DNA of 64,000 bases from Nodosilinea sp. PGN35. GTDB lineage: Bacteria; Cyanobacteriota; Cyanobacteriia; Phormidesmidales; Phormidesmidaceae. The notes under the pieces were generated by a model, which worked only from the letters and a program-made list of their open reading frames with translations, did no database searches and had not been told where the DNA came from. The position numbers and the translations under genes are program-made. The DNA lies in NCBI RefSeq assembly GCF_029109325.1, contig NZ_JAQKQJ010000017.1, forward strand, positions 1 to 64,000. The letters run 5' to 3'. Below are positions 55,354 to 64,000 of this stretch, piece after piece. The stretch's first letter is position 1. Every line of letters begins with the position of its first letter.

Positions 55354-57903
55354 TTAAAGCTGGGGCTGGGGAACGATAGGCCGATCGCCAACTCCCCGCC
55401 GGAGCGATCGCTCCCCTGGCGGCAGTGGGTTAGCCCTCAGCAGTGCCGTCGCCTCGGCGGCGGGTAGGGGTTTGGCCCAGTAGTAGCCCTGGCCAAATTC
55501 ACAGCCCAGCGATCGCAGCGCTGCTGCCTGCTCCTGGGTTTCAATCCCCTCGGCGATGAGATCCATTCCCAGGGTGTGACCTAGCCCAATAATGGTGCGC
55601 ACGATCTCATGGTCTTCGCGACTGTTTCCCATGGTGCGAATGAACGACTGATCGACCTTCAGGGTGTCGATGGGGAAGCGTCGCAAATAGCTCAGAGACG
55701 AGTAGCCGGTGCCAAAGTCATCCATTCCCAGCTTGCAGCCCAGCGCCTTGAGCCCCAGCATCAGGTCGATAGCGGTCTCCACATCGCCCATCACCATGCT
55801 CTCGGTAATTTCGAGCTTGAGACTGCGTCCGTCGAGGTCAGTCTCGCGCAAAATTTGCCCGAGCTGGGCGGCCAGGTGAGGCTGCTCAAACTGCCGCCCT
55901 GACAGGTTGATACTGACGATCAAGGGACGGTCAGGAAACGCCTGCTGCCACTGGTAGGCCTGGCGGCAGGCGGTGCGGCAGATCCACTCGCCCAGGGGTA
56001 AAATCAGCCCCGTCTCCTCGGCCAGCGGGATAAACCGCATGGGCGAAACAAACCCCTGGCGCGGGTGCTGCCAGCGGATCAAAGCCTCAAATCCGGCCAC
56101 GTCTTCGGTCTCTAGATCCACAATGGGCTGGTAGTAGAGCACGAACTCCTGCTGAGCAATGCCGTGGCGCATCTCAGTTTCGAGGGTAAACTGGTCGGCG
56201 GCACTGGCCATACTGGCCGCAAACACCTGGTAGCGCGACTGGCCAGAGCGCTGGGCGCGGTACATAGCGGTTTGGGCATCGCGCAGCAGGTTTTCAGGCT
56301 TGTAGGTTTCCTGGGGCTGAGGTACGACGATGCCAATACTGGCCGCTATGGCAATAGCTTGGTCGTTGAGGTTAAAGGGCTCCCCCAGGGCTCGCTGAAT
56401 GCCATTGGCCAGGCTGGTTAAAAACTCCTGGTCGCTCTGCCGGAGTGCCAGAGCAAAATCCTCACAGTTGACTCGACCCAGCTGAGCCGTAGGGGGAATT
56501 ACCCGCCGCAGGCGCTTGACGATCAGCAGCAGCAGGCGATCGCTCGCCCCCTGCCCCAGGCTGGCGTTGACCTGCTTAAATCGATCAAACCCCACCACCA
56601 TAATGCCGGGAGGGCTGAGGTGCGGTCTGCGGGCCAGGGGTGAGAGGTGCTGGTTCAGGCGACTGAGCCAGGCGCGGCGATTGAGCAGCCCCGTCAGTAG
56701 ATCATGGCTATGGGTGTAAAACAGCCGGTGGGCCATAGTTGCGCCCAGGGTCAGGGCAAATCCTACCGAGGGCTCCACCACTGGCATCCAAACCGTGTGA
56801 AGAAACAGCCCCCAGCCCAGCCCGTAGATCAATCCTAGCGCCGCCAGACTGCCGACTCCGAGCATCAGGGGATGCCTGAACTGCCAGGCCAGTGTCCCGC
56901 CGACGAGAGCCCAGCCCCACAGCCACAGCACCTCTCCCCAGCGGGGCCAAAAGCCAAAGGGCGATCGCTGCTGCTGAGCGATGTCGAGCAGCTGGCTAAT
57001 AATTTGGGCGTGGAGGATGACGCCGGGAGCGTGAAACGTTTCGATGGTGCTGCTGTAGGGGGTGTACAGCATGTCTTTGAGGCTGGGGGCCAGGGTGCCA
57101 ATGAGGACAATGCGATCGCGAATTTGCTCGGCATCTACGGCCCCATCCATCATTTGGCTCCAGGTCACCGTCGGGGCGGGGCTGGAGCGGCTGCGATAGT
57201 TCAGCAGCGTTTGGTAGCCATTGGTGTCGGCCCGTTGATAGCCACCGTGGTTGGCTTCGAGGGGCAAAATCGGCACCTGCCCTAGCCATAGAGATCGGGT
57301 ATCGTAGCGAAATTCTTGGCCCAGGGCCGCCAGATAGTGCAGGCTGACCCGTAGCGCAAAGGAATAGTAGGGCTGCCCGTCCCCGGCGACAAACAGCAGA
57401 CTGCGCCGCACAACCCCATCTTCGTCCAAGGCAATGTCGTTGAAGCCAATGCGCTCGGCGGGCACTGCTGCCGGGGGGGCAACGCCGCTAATAATATTGG
57501 TGATAGCCACCAGGTTCTCGGCCCGGAGTGCCTGCTCTAATGCCTGACCGCCGGGGGGATGAGCCAAATCCCGGTAGAGATCGAGGCCTATGACCCGGGG
57601 GTGGTGGCTCTGGAGCTGAGTCAACCCTTGGGCTAAGACCTGGTCGCTGAGGGGCCAGCCGTAGCGGTGCAGATCGGCTTCGTCGATGCCGACGATCAGC
57701 AAGCGGCTGTCGACCGCCAGGTCACTTCGCCGCTGCATGAAGTGGTCAAATACCTTTAGCTCTAGCGGTTCTAGCCATCCCCAGGGCTGTAGAGCCAGCA
57801 GCAGGATCGACGCTAAAACGCTGGTCAGCAGGATTGACTGCCCCGCCGCGCGCAGGCGGTTGGGCAGCAGCAGGAGCGTTGGCCAGCGGCGGGAGCATTC
57901 CAT
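55354..57903 (-). CDS. CHASE2 - degenerate GGDEF - EAL membrane signalling protein
   Basis: An 849-residue protein. The first helix (about 23-43) is followed by an extracytoplasmic CHASE2 sensor (LLIVGIDEADLHRYGWPLSDQVLA onward), three helices (about 325-395), then GGDEF and EAL domains. The GGDEF site reads RVNCEDFAL, so cyclase activity is unlikely. The EAL domain keeps FEALIRWQHP, INLSGRQF, LEITESMV, DDFGTGYSSLSYL and KVDQSFIR, so it is probably an active c-di-GMP phosphodiesterase. It lies nine bases after the DUF928 gene. Confidence 0.9.
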   Translation of the reverse strand: MECSRRWPTLLLLPNRLRAAGQSILLTSVLASILLLALQPWGWLEPLELKVFDHFMQRRSDLAVDSRLLIVGIDEADLHRYGWPLSDQVLAQGLTQLQSHHPRVIGLDLYRDLAHPPGGQALEQALRAENLVAITNIISGVAPPAAVPAERIGFNDIALDEDGVVRRSLLFVAGDGQPYYSFALRVSLHYLAALGQEFRYDTRSLWLGQVPILPLEANHGGYQRADTNGYQTLLNYRSRSSPAPTVTWSQMMDGAVDAEQIRDRIVLIGTLAPSLKDMLYTPYSSTIETFHAPGVILHAQIISQLLDIAQQQRSPFGFWPRWGEVLWLWGWALVGGTLAWQFRHPLMLGVGSLAALGLIYGLGWGLFLHTVWMPVVEPSVGFALTLGATMAHRLFYTHSHDLLTGLLNRRAWLSRLNQHLSPLARRPHLSPPGIMVVGFDRFKQVNASLGQGASDRLLLLIVKRLRRVIPPTAQLGRVNCEDFALALRQSDQEFLTSLANGIQRALGEPFNLNDQAIAIAASIGIVVPQPQETYKPENLLRDAQTAMYRAQRSGQSRYQVFAASMASAADQFTLETEMRHGIAQQEFVLYYQPIVDLETEDVAGFEALIRWQHPRQGFVSPMRFIPLAEETGLILPLGEWICRTACRQAYQWQQAFPDRPLIVSINLSGRQFEQPHLAAQLGQILRETDLDGRSLKLEITESMVMGDVETAIDLMLGLKALGCKLGMDDFGTGYSSLSYLRRFPIDTLKVDQSFIRTMGNSREDHEIVRTIIGLGHTLGMDLIAEGIETQEQAAALRSLGCEFGQGYYWAKPLPAAEATALLRANPLPPGERSLRRGVGDRPIVPQPQL

Positions 57904-57912
57904 GGCCAGGGG

Positions 57913-58587
57913 TTACGGCACAACGGTGGCGAGATCGAGGGCTTCTAGGAGGTGAGCCCACTGGGCCTGAACGGCTGCGCTGTGGGGATGGGCCTGACGG
58001 AGTTCTACCATCAGGGCGATCGCGTCGCTCCACAGCCCTTGATCTTGATAGGTTTTAACCAGGTCGAGCTGGGCGTCTACCAGGGTCGCAGCGGCGGGGG
58101 CGGGGGTGAGGGGCACCCGCCGCAGCCAGCCCTCTAGCACTACATTCTGGGACAGGTCGCGGGGGTTGCAGGCCACCACAAAATACCAGTGGTAGTCTTG
58201 CTCGGCGCTGATGAGATTGGCGGGCAGGTGCACTCCCAGTAGGGACTCAGTACCGGCTACCAGGGTGGTCTCGTACAGTCGATTCTCGTCGGCATCGTGG
58301 AGAATAAACTGGCCGTGGTAGGGAGCGGCTGCCGTCGGCACAGAAAAGTATAAAGAGGGGCGATCGCTGGCGGTAATTCCCAGATTGTTAATGGGGTTTA
58401 GGGCTGCCAGCGAGCGGCTGTCAATGGAGCAGTTGCCACGGGTGCCGCCGCCCACCCGCCGCCCTGGAAAGGCACCGCGATCGCCGCTGTTGGACTGGGC
58501 CCAGACAGGTGAGGTCTCCGCCAAGATCGCCAGCCCTACCGCAAGGGTCAGCGCTAGAAAAAATTTGGCTCGAGTGACAGTACCCAT
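57913..58587 (-). CDS. DUF928 exported protein
   Basis: A 224-residue protein with a signal peptide (ending ETSPVWAQ, about 31). It has the DUF928 pattern (RGNCSIDSRSLAALNPINNLG, RPSLYFSVPTAAA, YHWYFVVACNPRDLSQNVVLEGWLRR). DUF928 is often found beside CHASE2 and CHAT proteins in cyanobacteria, as here; I infer a shared periplasmic sensing role. It probably forms an operon with the CHASE2-EAL gene. Confidence 0.82.
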   Translation of the reverse strand: MGTVTRAKFFLALTLAVGLAILAETSPVWAQSNSGDRGAFPGRRVGGGTRGNCSIDSRSLAALNPINNLGITASDRPSLYFSVPTAAAPYHGQFILHDADENRLYETTLVAGTESLLGVHLPANLISAEQDYHWYFVVACNPRDLSQNVVLEGWLRRVPLTPAPAAATLVDAQLDLVKTYQDQGLWSDAIALMVELRQAHPHSAAVQAQWAHLLEALDLATVVP

Positions 58588-58835
58588 GGTGAGAACGCTC
58601 TAAATAGGTCTAGTGGTCTTCTTCAGGCTAGTAATTTTTGATACAGAGAAATAACCGTGATGCTACCAGGGATAGGGGGGGAAGCCCTTAAGTTTTGGTA
58701 AATGCTCATCAAGCTCCCATCAAGCTCAGCCGGTCAAGCTCGACTCGCGTTCCGGCTCTTGCTGTACCCGGCCCAACCGGCCAAATCGCGCCCTTAGATT
58801 GACTAGTTGTTTGGGTTGAGATAGTCCCAGCGCTC

Positions 58836-60212
58836 CTACCAAGGACTGCTGATTAAACTAAACCCGGCCCAGTAGTACGGGGATGACAGGTCGGCCTCGG
58901 CCCTGGTCTGTAGATCGCTGGGTATTGCCACAGCCCCCTGCGGCAGCAGCAGCTGGTTGCCCTCAAACCGGGCTTCGCCCCGCAGCATCGCCAACTGAGC
59001 CTGGCGCAGGGCGGCACTTTTAGTGCTAGTTTGCCCCAGGTGGCTGTAAAACTCATTCATCAGCGCCAGCGTGCCCCCATCGTCCACATTCCACAGGCTG
59101 GCCAGGGCCGACTTCACCCCCGATTGCAGAGCCAGCCCCGCAAAGCCCAGCTCGGCTTCCTGATCGCCAATGGCCGTGCGACAGGCGCTGAGCACCAGGA
59201 GTTCCAGCGGCGGAGAAGTCCAGCTCATCTGGCGCACCTCGTCTAAGCTGAGCTGACTGTCCCACAGCTGAATGTAGGAGTTGCTGGGATCGCCAGGCTC
59301 AAACACCGCATGGGTAGCCAAATGCACTACCGTAGGCGGCTGGGCTCGCAGCCAAAGGCGCAGGTTAGGCAGGGTAAACCCCTGATTGAGAAACGATCGC
59401 CCCTGCCAACTCTCCCCCTGGGGGCGGCTGCCCCGCAGTTCCTGCAAAATACTGGAGAGTTCAATAGGTACGGCGGGCAAGGGCTCCTGAGCGTCAAACT
59501 CGGAGGCTCCCATGGCCAAAATACTGCCGGGATCCAGGGGGGTGTAGTCGGTTTGGATGAGGTTGAAAGCCGGAATTCGAGTCAGGCTGTATTTCTCAAT
59601 TAAAAATTGCTCGCCGTCGTGGAGAGCGGCCAACGGCAACCCCCGCACGCCGCTCCCCAGGCAAAACAGCAGGGTGTCAATGCCCTCGGGGGCCAAAAAC
59701 TCAGCTTCGTAGGGCTTGATTAGCCAGTCGTGCAGTTTTTGGGCGGCAGGACGGCGGCTGCGGGGCACTACGCTGCTGGTTTCAAGCATGAAGTCGCTGA
59801 CCGCCGCCCGCAAAACATCGTCGGGCACGTCGTAGAGGTCGCGGACGATGGGCTGACCATTGGCGGTGAGGAGCACCAGATGCAGATGGTCACCTCGGGG
59901 GATGACCCACAGAACGGCGGGCCTGGTGCCGGTTTCGGCCCCCAGGCGAGCCAGGGTGGCGGCAATTTCGTCCGGCCCCTGGGTGACGGCTACGGGCTCG
60001 TCGCCAAAATACTCAGCAAAGTCTTCCTCTAGCCCCTGCTCCATGGCCAGCACCTTTTCACTCAGGGTTTGAGCGCTGGCGGGCAGGGCGCTGAGAGCGG
60101 CGATCGCCAGCGCTAGCCCCCAGGTGGCTAGCCGGGGCAGCGGGCCTGGTTGAGCCCCAGAGAAGTGGGGTAGTCGCTGACGACAGTTCGCTAACACGGA
60201 GAGTGTCCTCAT
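58836..60212 (-). CDS. Exported CHAT-domain (caspase-like) protein
   Basis: A 458-residue protein with an N-terminal hydrophobic export segment (TWGLALAIAALSALPASAQ) and a CHAT domain. The catalytic His is in TVVHLATHAVFEPG and Cys in ELLVLSACRTAIGDQEAELGFAGLAL, followed by VKSALASLWNVDDGGTLALM. CHAT proteases are separase/caspase relatives. Here the TPR repeats usual in cyanobacterial CHAT proteins are missing. Start is ATG 60212 or 60251. It sits upstream of DUF928 and CHASE2-EAL on the same strand, 249 bases apart. Confidence 0.88.
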   Translation of the reverse strand: MRTLSVLANCRQRLPHFSGAQPGPLPRLATWGLALAIAALSALPASAQTLSEKVLAMEQGLEEDFAEYFGDEPVAVTQGPDEIAATLARLGAETGTRPAVLWVIPRGDHLHLVLLTANGQPIVRDLYDVPDDVLRAAVSDFMLETSSVVPRSRRPAAQKLHDWLIKPYEAEFLAPEGIDTLLFCLGSGVRGLPLAALHDGEQFLIEKYSLTRIPAFNLIQTDYTPLDPGSILAMGASEFDAQEPLPAVPIELSSILQELRGSRPQGESWQGRSFLNQGFTLPNLRLWLRAQPPTVVHLATHAVFEPGDPSNSYIQLWDSQLSLDEVRQMSWTSPPLELLVLSACRTAIGDQEAELGFAGLALQSGVKSALASLWNVDDGGTLALMNEFYSHLGQTSTKSAALRQAQLAMLRGEARFEGNQLLLPQGAVAIPSDLQTRAEADLSSPYYWAGFSLISSPW

Positions 60213-60389
60213 AGCTCGGTGGGGGTTAGCGCAGGGCGCTAGCGTTAGCATGCCCACCGCCAGTCGGCACTTCCCGTCAAATTAACTGATTTAAGCATCA
60301 ATTTATACCGCGCCTGGGCTGTCTAGAACCCAGAACCAGCCGGTGGCTAGCCACCGGCTGGTAAGTGACCATCGCGCCCCTAGAGAGAA

Positions 60390-61148
60390 TTAGGAACGGT
60401 CGGAGGAGGAGGGCTTTGCCTCGGAGGCCTGGGCGGTTGTCTCCTGCTCGGCTGCCTCTTCATCCATCGGGTACTGGGGGATCAGGGCTTTGCGAACCAG
60501 ACGAGTCGTGTAGAGTGCCGCACCGAGCGCCAGCAGCAGACCAAACCCCTGGAGCAGCAAATTCTCTGGGGTAACTTCGTCACTCAGTAGAGATGTGCCG
60601 AATGACCCAAGGTAGGTATAGAGCAAGATGACTGGCACCATACCAATCCAGGAAAAGAAGGTGTATTGCCAAAACTTGACCTTGGTACAGCTAAAGCCAT
60701 AGTTCAAAATGCTGGAGGGCACCAGCGGCGACAGCCGGGTCAACAGCAAGATCTTCCAACCGTTGCGCTCTACGGCCTGGTCAATGCGGACAAATTTTGG
60801 GTTGCGCTGCACCCAGCGTTTGATGCGATCGCGGGCAAAGGTGCGGCCAATCAAAAAGCAGGCGATCGCCCCTAAAATATCGGCGATCGAGGCCACCAGC
60901 GCCCCCTTGAACAATCCAAACAGAGATCCTGCCACCAAGATCAGCAGAATATTGGGCAGCCCCAAAACAGTGGCAATGAGATATACCAGCACAAAGGCCG
61001 GGGCCGCCCAGAACCCGAGGCCCTGCAACCCGGCATTGACGGCAGTGAACCACTCATCTAGCGGCAGCTGACTGCCAATCACGACAGCCCCTGCCACCGC
61101 CGCTGTCAGCAGCCAAAATCGACGACTACGCAGCCAGCTAAACGTCAT
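60390..61148 (-). CDS. TVP38/TMEM64 (DedA superfamily) membrane protein
   Basis: A 252-residue polytopic protein. ATVLGLPNILLILVAGSLFGLFKGALVASIADILGAIACFLIGR contains the re-entrant F/G-x-x-x-G region, and RLSPLVPSSILNYGFSCTKVKFWQYTFFSWIGMVP is the second family signature. Relatives act as lipid scramblases or undecaprenyl-phosphate flippases. The C-terminus is an acidic cytosolic tail. Confidence 0.88.
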   Translation of the reverse strand: MTFSWLRSRRFWLLTAAVAGAVVIGSQLPLDEWFTAVNAGLQGLGFWAAPAFVLVYLIATVLGLPNILLILVAGSLFGLFKGALVASIADILGAIACFLIGRTFARDRIKRWVQRNPKFVRIDQAVERNGWKILLLTRLSPLVPSSILNYGFSCTKVKFWQYTFFSWIGMVPVILLYTYLGSFGTSLLSDEVTPENLLLQGFGLLLALGAALYTTRLVRKALIPQYPMDEEAAEQETTAQASEAKPSSSDRS

Positions 61149-61239
61149 AAATAGTTATAGAGTCACGAGTTGGGTTGAGCAGGGCCGAGGCCCAAGTCGA
61201 GGGATGCCTCAACCTCATCAAGCACAGTCTAGGCGGAAT

Positions 61240-63282
61240 CTACGGCAGAGCTGCTACCACGGACGAAGTATCTTGCTCAGCATCGGCGACTTCTTCAAAG
61301 CGAATCACATCTTGGCGGGGGCTGGCGTGGCTGACCCGCACTTGAAACTGTTCTCCCAAGGCAACGGCCCGGTTGAAGCGCATGGCTAACTCCAGGCCCA
61401 AATCTTCTACCATGATCAGCCCCAACCCTTCGTCCTCGCGCAGCCAGCGCAGCAGCATCACGTCCCAGGGCTGGTCTTGGTGGCGGCGCAGGTATTCTAA
61501 GGCCCAGTAGCGCTTGGTCTGGCGTTCGACCAGGGTGGCTTCGTAGGCAGCGGAGCTAGCGCCAATGGCGAGTTCTGTCACCTCGGTAGAGGAAAAGGGC
61601 AGCGGCTCGCCCCGCAGATGGGCTTTGAGCTGAAAGTGAGTAACCAGGTCGAGGTAGCGGCGAATGGGGGAGGTCACCTGGCTGTAGCTGTCCAGCCCCA
61701 GGGTGGCGTGGCGGCTGGGGGTGATGCCCACCTCGCTGCGGGTCATGCAGCGGCGAATGGCCGAGTCGCGCACCCAGCCGGTGGGCAGTGAAATTAGCTC
61801 TTCGTCGGAGGGCAGCTCGGGCTGGGGCTGGCTGCGAAAGGGAATCGCCAGGGCGTGGGTCTGGCCGTAGCGGGCGGCCACTTCCCCGGCCAAGATCATC
61901 ATCTCAGCTACCATCTGCCGAGCCGTCGAGTCGTTGAGCACTTCGATGACGATGTCTTCGCCCGCCTCGGACACCTTGATGCTCGACTCGGGCATGTTGA
62001 TGCTGATAGCCCCCTGGGTGAGTCGCCACTGCCCCCGCACCTTGGCCCAGTGGGCCAGCCCTTGCAGCTCGGGCTCGGCGGTGATGCCCAGCTCCAGCAT
62101 TTCATCGACGTCGTCGTAGGTGAGGCGGTAGGTGGGGCGAATCAGGGTGGGGTGAATTTGATACGCTTCAATGTCGCCAGCGGCGGTGAGGGTGATGCCA
62201 AAGCTGAGGGCACAGCAGGTCTGCCCTTGAATTAGGCTCATGGCCCCCGTGGCCAGCTCCATGGGGAACATGGGAATCATGCCGGTGGGCAGATAGATGG
62301 TAGTGCAGCGGCGGCGAGCTTCTAGATCTAACTCGTCGCCGGGCATCAGCCAGCGGGTGGGATCGGCAATGTGAATCCAAAGGCGTTGGGTGCCGTCGTC
62401 GAGGGTCTCTAGGCTCAGGCCGTCGTCGATCTCTTGGGTGCTGGCATCGTCTACGGTGTAGACCTTGAGGTGAGTGAGGTCTACCCGGTGGGTATCGGGG
62501 TCAGGCGGCGGAGACTGGAGACGCTGCTGCGCCATGGCAAGGGTTTCCTCAGAAAAGTGACCGGGAATTTGGCTGCGTCTGAGGGCCAGATTTTCGTGGA
62601 CGCTCCAGAGTCCCAGTGCCACTAGGGTATCAAATGCCCCTGCCGCTGTCGGGGAAATACCCAGAGCGTTGAGGATTTCTACGGCCTGGGTTCGCTGGTT
62701 TGACTCGTCGCCAAACAGCGCCAGCCGCTCGAGGATTTCAATGCGGGGGCGATCGCCCTTTTCCCACCCGACGGTTTCCCCCGCCATGGCCTGGCGGGCT
62801 TTGGTAATAAACGATTCCCACTCGTGCTGACGCTGGGCTTCTCGCTCAATTTGCAGCCGCAGCTCATTGACCTGGGTGGCGGGGCGCGGTTCGTAGCGAT
62901 CGCCCTTTTGCTTAAAGAAAATTTTGTCTTCGGCGAGCAGCCGGTGGGCCGCGTAGCAGAAAGTGGGCCCTTGGTCAGAAAATAGCAGCTCCGCCAAGGC
63001 AGCCGGGTCGGCAGACTCCCCGGCTTCGGTAAAAAACTCCCAGGCAATTTCTAGGCTGGAAGGATCGATATACTGCTCGGCCTCTGAGGCAAAGGGAGTG
63101 ATATCGGCTGGCCTGTAGGTATTGCCGCTGACCTCGTAGATGAAGTCGCGAGGGTGCAGGGTGTGGGCTTGGCCCCGCTCGTCGATCACCACCCAGTTTT
63201 TTTTGCCCTCGGGACGGTCGGCGACCCCTAGACGGGGTTGTCCCTGGTGCTTAAATTCGACTAGCGTTCCTTTGTCAACCAA
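61240..63282 (-). CDS. RNase II/R family exoribonuclease
   Basis: A 680-residue 3'-5' exoribonuclease. The RNB catalytic domain has VDDASTQEIDDGLSLE with the Mg-binding aspartates, HIADPTRWL, and downstream YSQVTSPIRRYLDLVTHFQLKAHL. The S1 domain at the C-terminus is short (FQVRVSHASPRQDVIRFEEV), fitting the cyanobacterial/plastid RNR1-like type. The start is probably TTG 63282 (VDKGTLVEFKHQG), since no ATG or GTG is in frame nearby. It follows rpsR and may be co-transcribed with the ribosomal genes. Confidence 0.9.
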   Translation of the reverse strand: MVDKGTLVEFKHQGQPRLGVADRPEGKKNWVVIDERGQAHTLHPRDFIYEVSGNTYRPADITPFASEAEQYIDPSSLEIAWEFFTEAGESADPAALAELLFSDQGPTFCYAAHRLLAEDKIFFKQKGDRYEPRPATQVNELRLQIEREAQRQHEWESFITKARQAMAGETVGWEKGDRPRIEILERLALFGDESNQRTQAVEILNALGISPTAAGAFDTLVALGLWSVHENLALRRSQIPGHFSEETLAMAQQRLQSPPPDPDTHRVDLTHLKVYTVDDASTQEIDDGLSLETLDDGTQRLWIHIADPTRWLMPGDELDLEARRRCTTIYLPTGMIPMFPMELATGAMSLIQGQTCCALSFGITLTAAGDIEAYQIHPTLIRPTYRLTYDDVDEMLELGITAEPELQGLAHWAKVRGQWRLTQGAISINMPESSIKVSEAGEDIVIEVLNDSTARQMVAEMMILAGEVAARYGQTHALAIPFRSQPQPELPSDEELISLPTGWVRDSAIRRCMTRSEVGITPSRHATLGLDSYSQVTSPIRRYLDLVTHFQLKAHLRGEPLPFSSTEVTELAIGASSAAYEATLVERQTKRYWALEYLRRHQDQPWDVMLLRWLREDEGLGLIMVEDLGLELAMRFNRAVALGEQFQVRVSHASPRQDVIRFEEVADAEQDTSSVVAALP

Positions 63283-63317
63283 GCCAACACCCTAGCGATC
63301 GCCATCCCTAGCCTAGC

Positions 63318-63533
63318 CTAGCCTTCCCCATTCACATAGGGCAGCAGGGCGATAATCCGCGCCCGCTTAATGGCAGTGGTGAGTGCCCGCTGTTGTTTAG
63401 CGGTCAAGCCAGTGATGCGGCGGGGCAAAATCTTGCCGCGCTCGGTGATGAATTTACGAAGCAGATCGACATCTTTGTAGTCGATGGGGTCTTCGGGCTT
63501 GATTGGAGATACTCGACGACGAAAATAGGCCAT
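63318..63533 (-). CDS. rpsR: 30S ribosomal protein S18
   Basis: A 71-residue S18 with VSPIKPEDPIDYKDVDLLRKFITERGKILPRRITGLTAKQQRALTTAIKRAR in order, all diagnostic. Length is normal. It lies nine bases after rpmG, the usual cyanobacterial and plastid pairing, and upstream of the RNase gene. Confidence 0.98.
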   Translation of the reverse strand: MAYFRRRVSPIKPEDPIDYKDVDLLRKFITERGKILPRRITGLTAKQQRALTTAIKRARIIALLPYVNGEG

Positions 63534-63542
63534 GGGTGCTAA

Positions 63543-63731
63543 CTACTTAATTTCTTTGTGGATGGTGTGCTTGTTGCAGTGGGTGCAGAACTTTTTGAGT
63601 TCGATGCGGTTGGTGGTGTTACGACGGTTTTTTTGAGTGGTGTAGCGAGATACACCGTTGGAGCGCTTGTCGGGGTTAGTCCGGCATTCGGTGCACTCTA
63701 GGGTGATGACGAGGCGGACGCCTTTAGCCAT
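63543..63731 (-). CDS. rpmG: 50S ribosomal protein L33
   Basis: A 62-residue L33 with two cysteine pairs (ECTEC and FCTHC), so it is a zinc-binding version. It contains GVSRYTTQKNRRNTTNRIELKKFC. It is the first gene of the rpmG-rpsR operon. Its promoter should lie just beyond 63731, where the sequence is AT-rich (63760-63830), but no exact boxes are convincing. Confidence 0.98.
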   Translation of the reverse strand: MAKGVRLVITLECTECRTNPDKRSNGVSRYTTQKNRRNTTNRIELKKFCTHCNKHTIHKEIK

Positions 63732-63855
63732 GACGGTTTACCTGAAAATAGGACGGGCAGAAATAATACACAGTCTTTCATTATTTCACAGCTCGTTCAG
63801 ATCTGCCAAATTTGATTTTTTGCAACCGTTGGTTAAACAGAGTTGAATACCTTAG

Positions 63856-63967
63856 GGTGCATGCGCGAAGCAATGCATCGCCTAGGAGCTGGTTGCTAGA
63901 AGCAGAGGACTGCGGCGCACAACTGGGGTCGAAAGCCAAGAGAACGGTAGGGTGGGCACTGCCCACC
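63856..63967. repeat. Dispersed short repeats at the right edge
   Basis: GGTGCATGCGCGAAGCAATG (63856-63875) is related to the repeat forming the tail of the glycosyltransferase at 33211-33249. GTAGGGTGGGCACTGCCCACC (63947-63967) matches the palindromes at 29741-29763 and 32967-32987. No gene is visible between 63732 and 64000. Confidence 0.6.
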
Positions 63968-64000
63968 GCTAGACTCGGCACAATAGCCAGAGGTAGGTGC

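Noticed and set aside
1..64000. tRNA or rRNA genes
   Set aside because: I looked for T-loop (GTTCGANTC) and acceptor-stem pairs and for rRNA-like blocks; nothing convincing was found by eye. A tRNAscan run would be decisive.

Overview
The window comes from a cyanobacterial chromosome, most likely a GC-rich filamentous form of the Leptolyngbya/Nodosilinea type (the genus is inference). Supporting signs are the very frequent HIP1 octamer GCGATCGC (for example 334-341, 3973-3980, 6099-6106), the DUF751/Ycf33-rbfA pair, trpD, a phytol kinase gene, mreBCD, pgi, gatA, a BolA-Grx4 pair, rpmG-rpsR-RNase II and several small cyanobacterium-specific families. I found no rRNA, tRNA or CRISPR array.

Layout. 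1-119 is the tail of a probable transposase. 217-2561 holds DUF751, rbfA and a NagZ-like GH3 gene in a tight series. 2562-13626 is housekeeping and hypothetical genes (OCP-CTD-like protein, trpD, rhomboid, Nnr, SPOR-like protein, prolyl iminopeptidase, CHAD, phytol kinase) separated by copies of a ~100-bp palindromic MITE-like repeat. 13685-19576 holds pyrH-frr, a DAHP synthase gene behind a striking tandem attenuator leader, DUF2993, an ExbB-like gene and a flavoprotein. 19884-27354 is the accessory part. It contains an AT-rich gene cassette with integron-type boundaries inserted at the stop codon of tag, plus two Uma2 genes (one broken), an orphan antitoxin and a 5'-truncated gene. A COG0523 metallochaperone, a small Rieske protein, a HIT protein and dtd lie among these. 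27452-29610 is a two-component system. 29901-37088 is a minus-strand surface-glycan type cluster (MurG-like transferase, two GT4 transferases, ABC exporter, APH-like kinase). 37635-49320 holds a HAD phosphatase, mreBCD, ssb, mscL, pgi, a Bax-inhibitor-like protein, gatA and a hydrolase. 49529-61148 holds ExoD, a subtilase, BolA-Grx4, a Rieske oxygenase, a CHASE2-EAL / DUF928 / CHAT signalling group and a TVP38 membrane protein. 61240-63731 is RNase II/R, rpsR and rpmG.

The most interesting item is 15350-15725, upstream of a DAHP synthase that lacks the usual N-terminal regulatory domain. A promoter is followed by two consecutive leader peptides packed with Phe/Tyr/Trp codons. Each has its own antiterminator arm and Rho-independent terminator, a layout that reads as two transcription attenuators in series controlling entry into aromatic amino acid synthesis. 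The second is the cassette at 20403-21373: its first bases complement the R'' core of its own attC-like site, and removing it restores a perfect hairpin at the tag stop codon. No integrase is visible. The third is the family of ~100-bp TA-flanked palindromic elements, including one copy inserted in another, together with shorter repeats that have landed in-frame inside dtd and a phosphotransferase gene.
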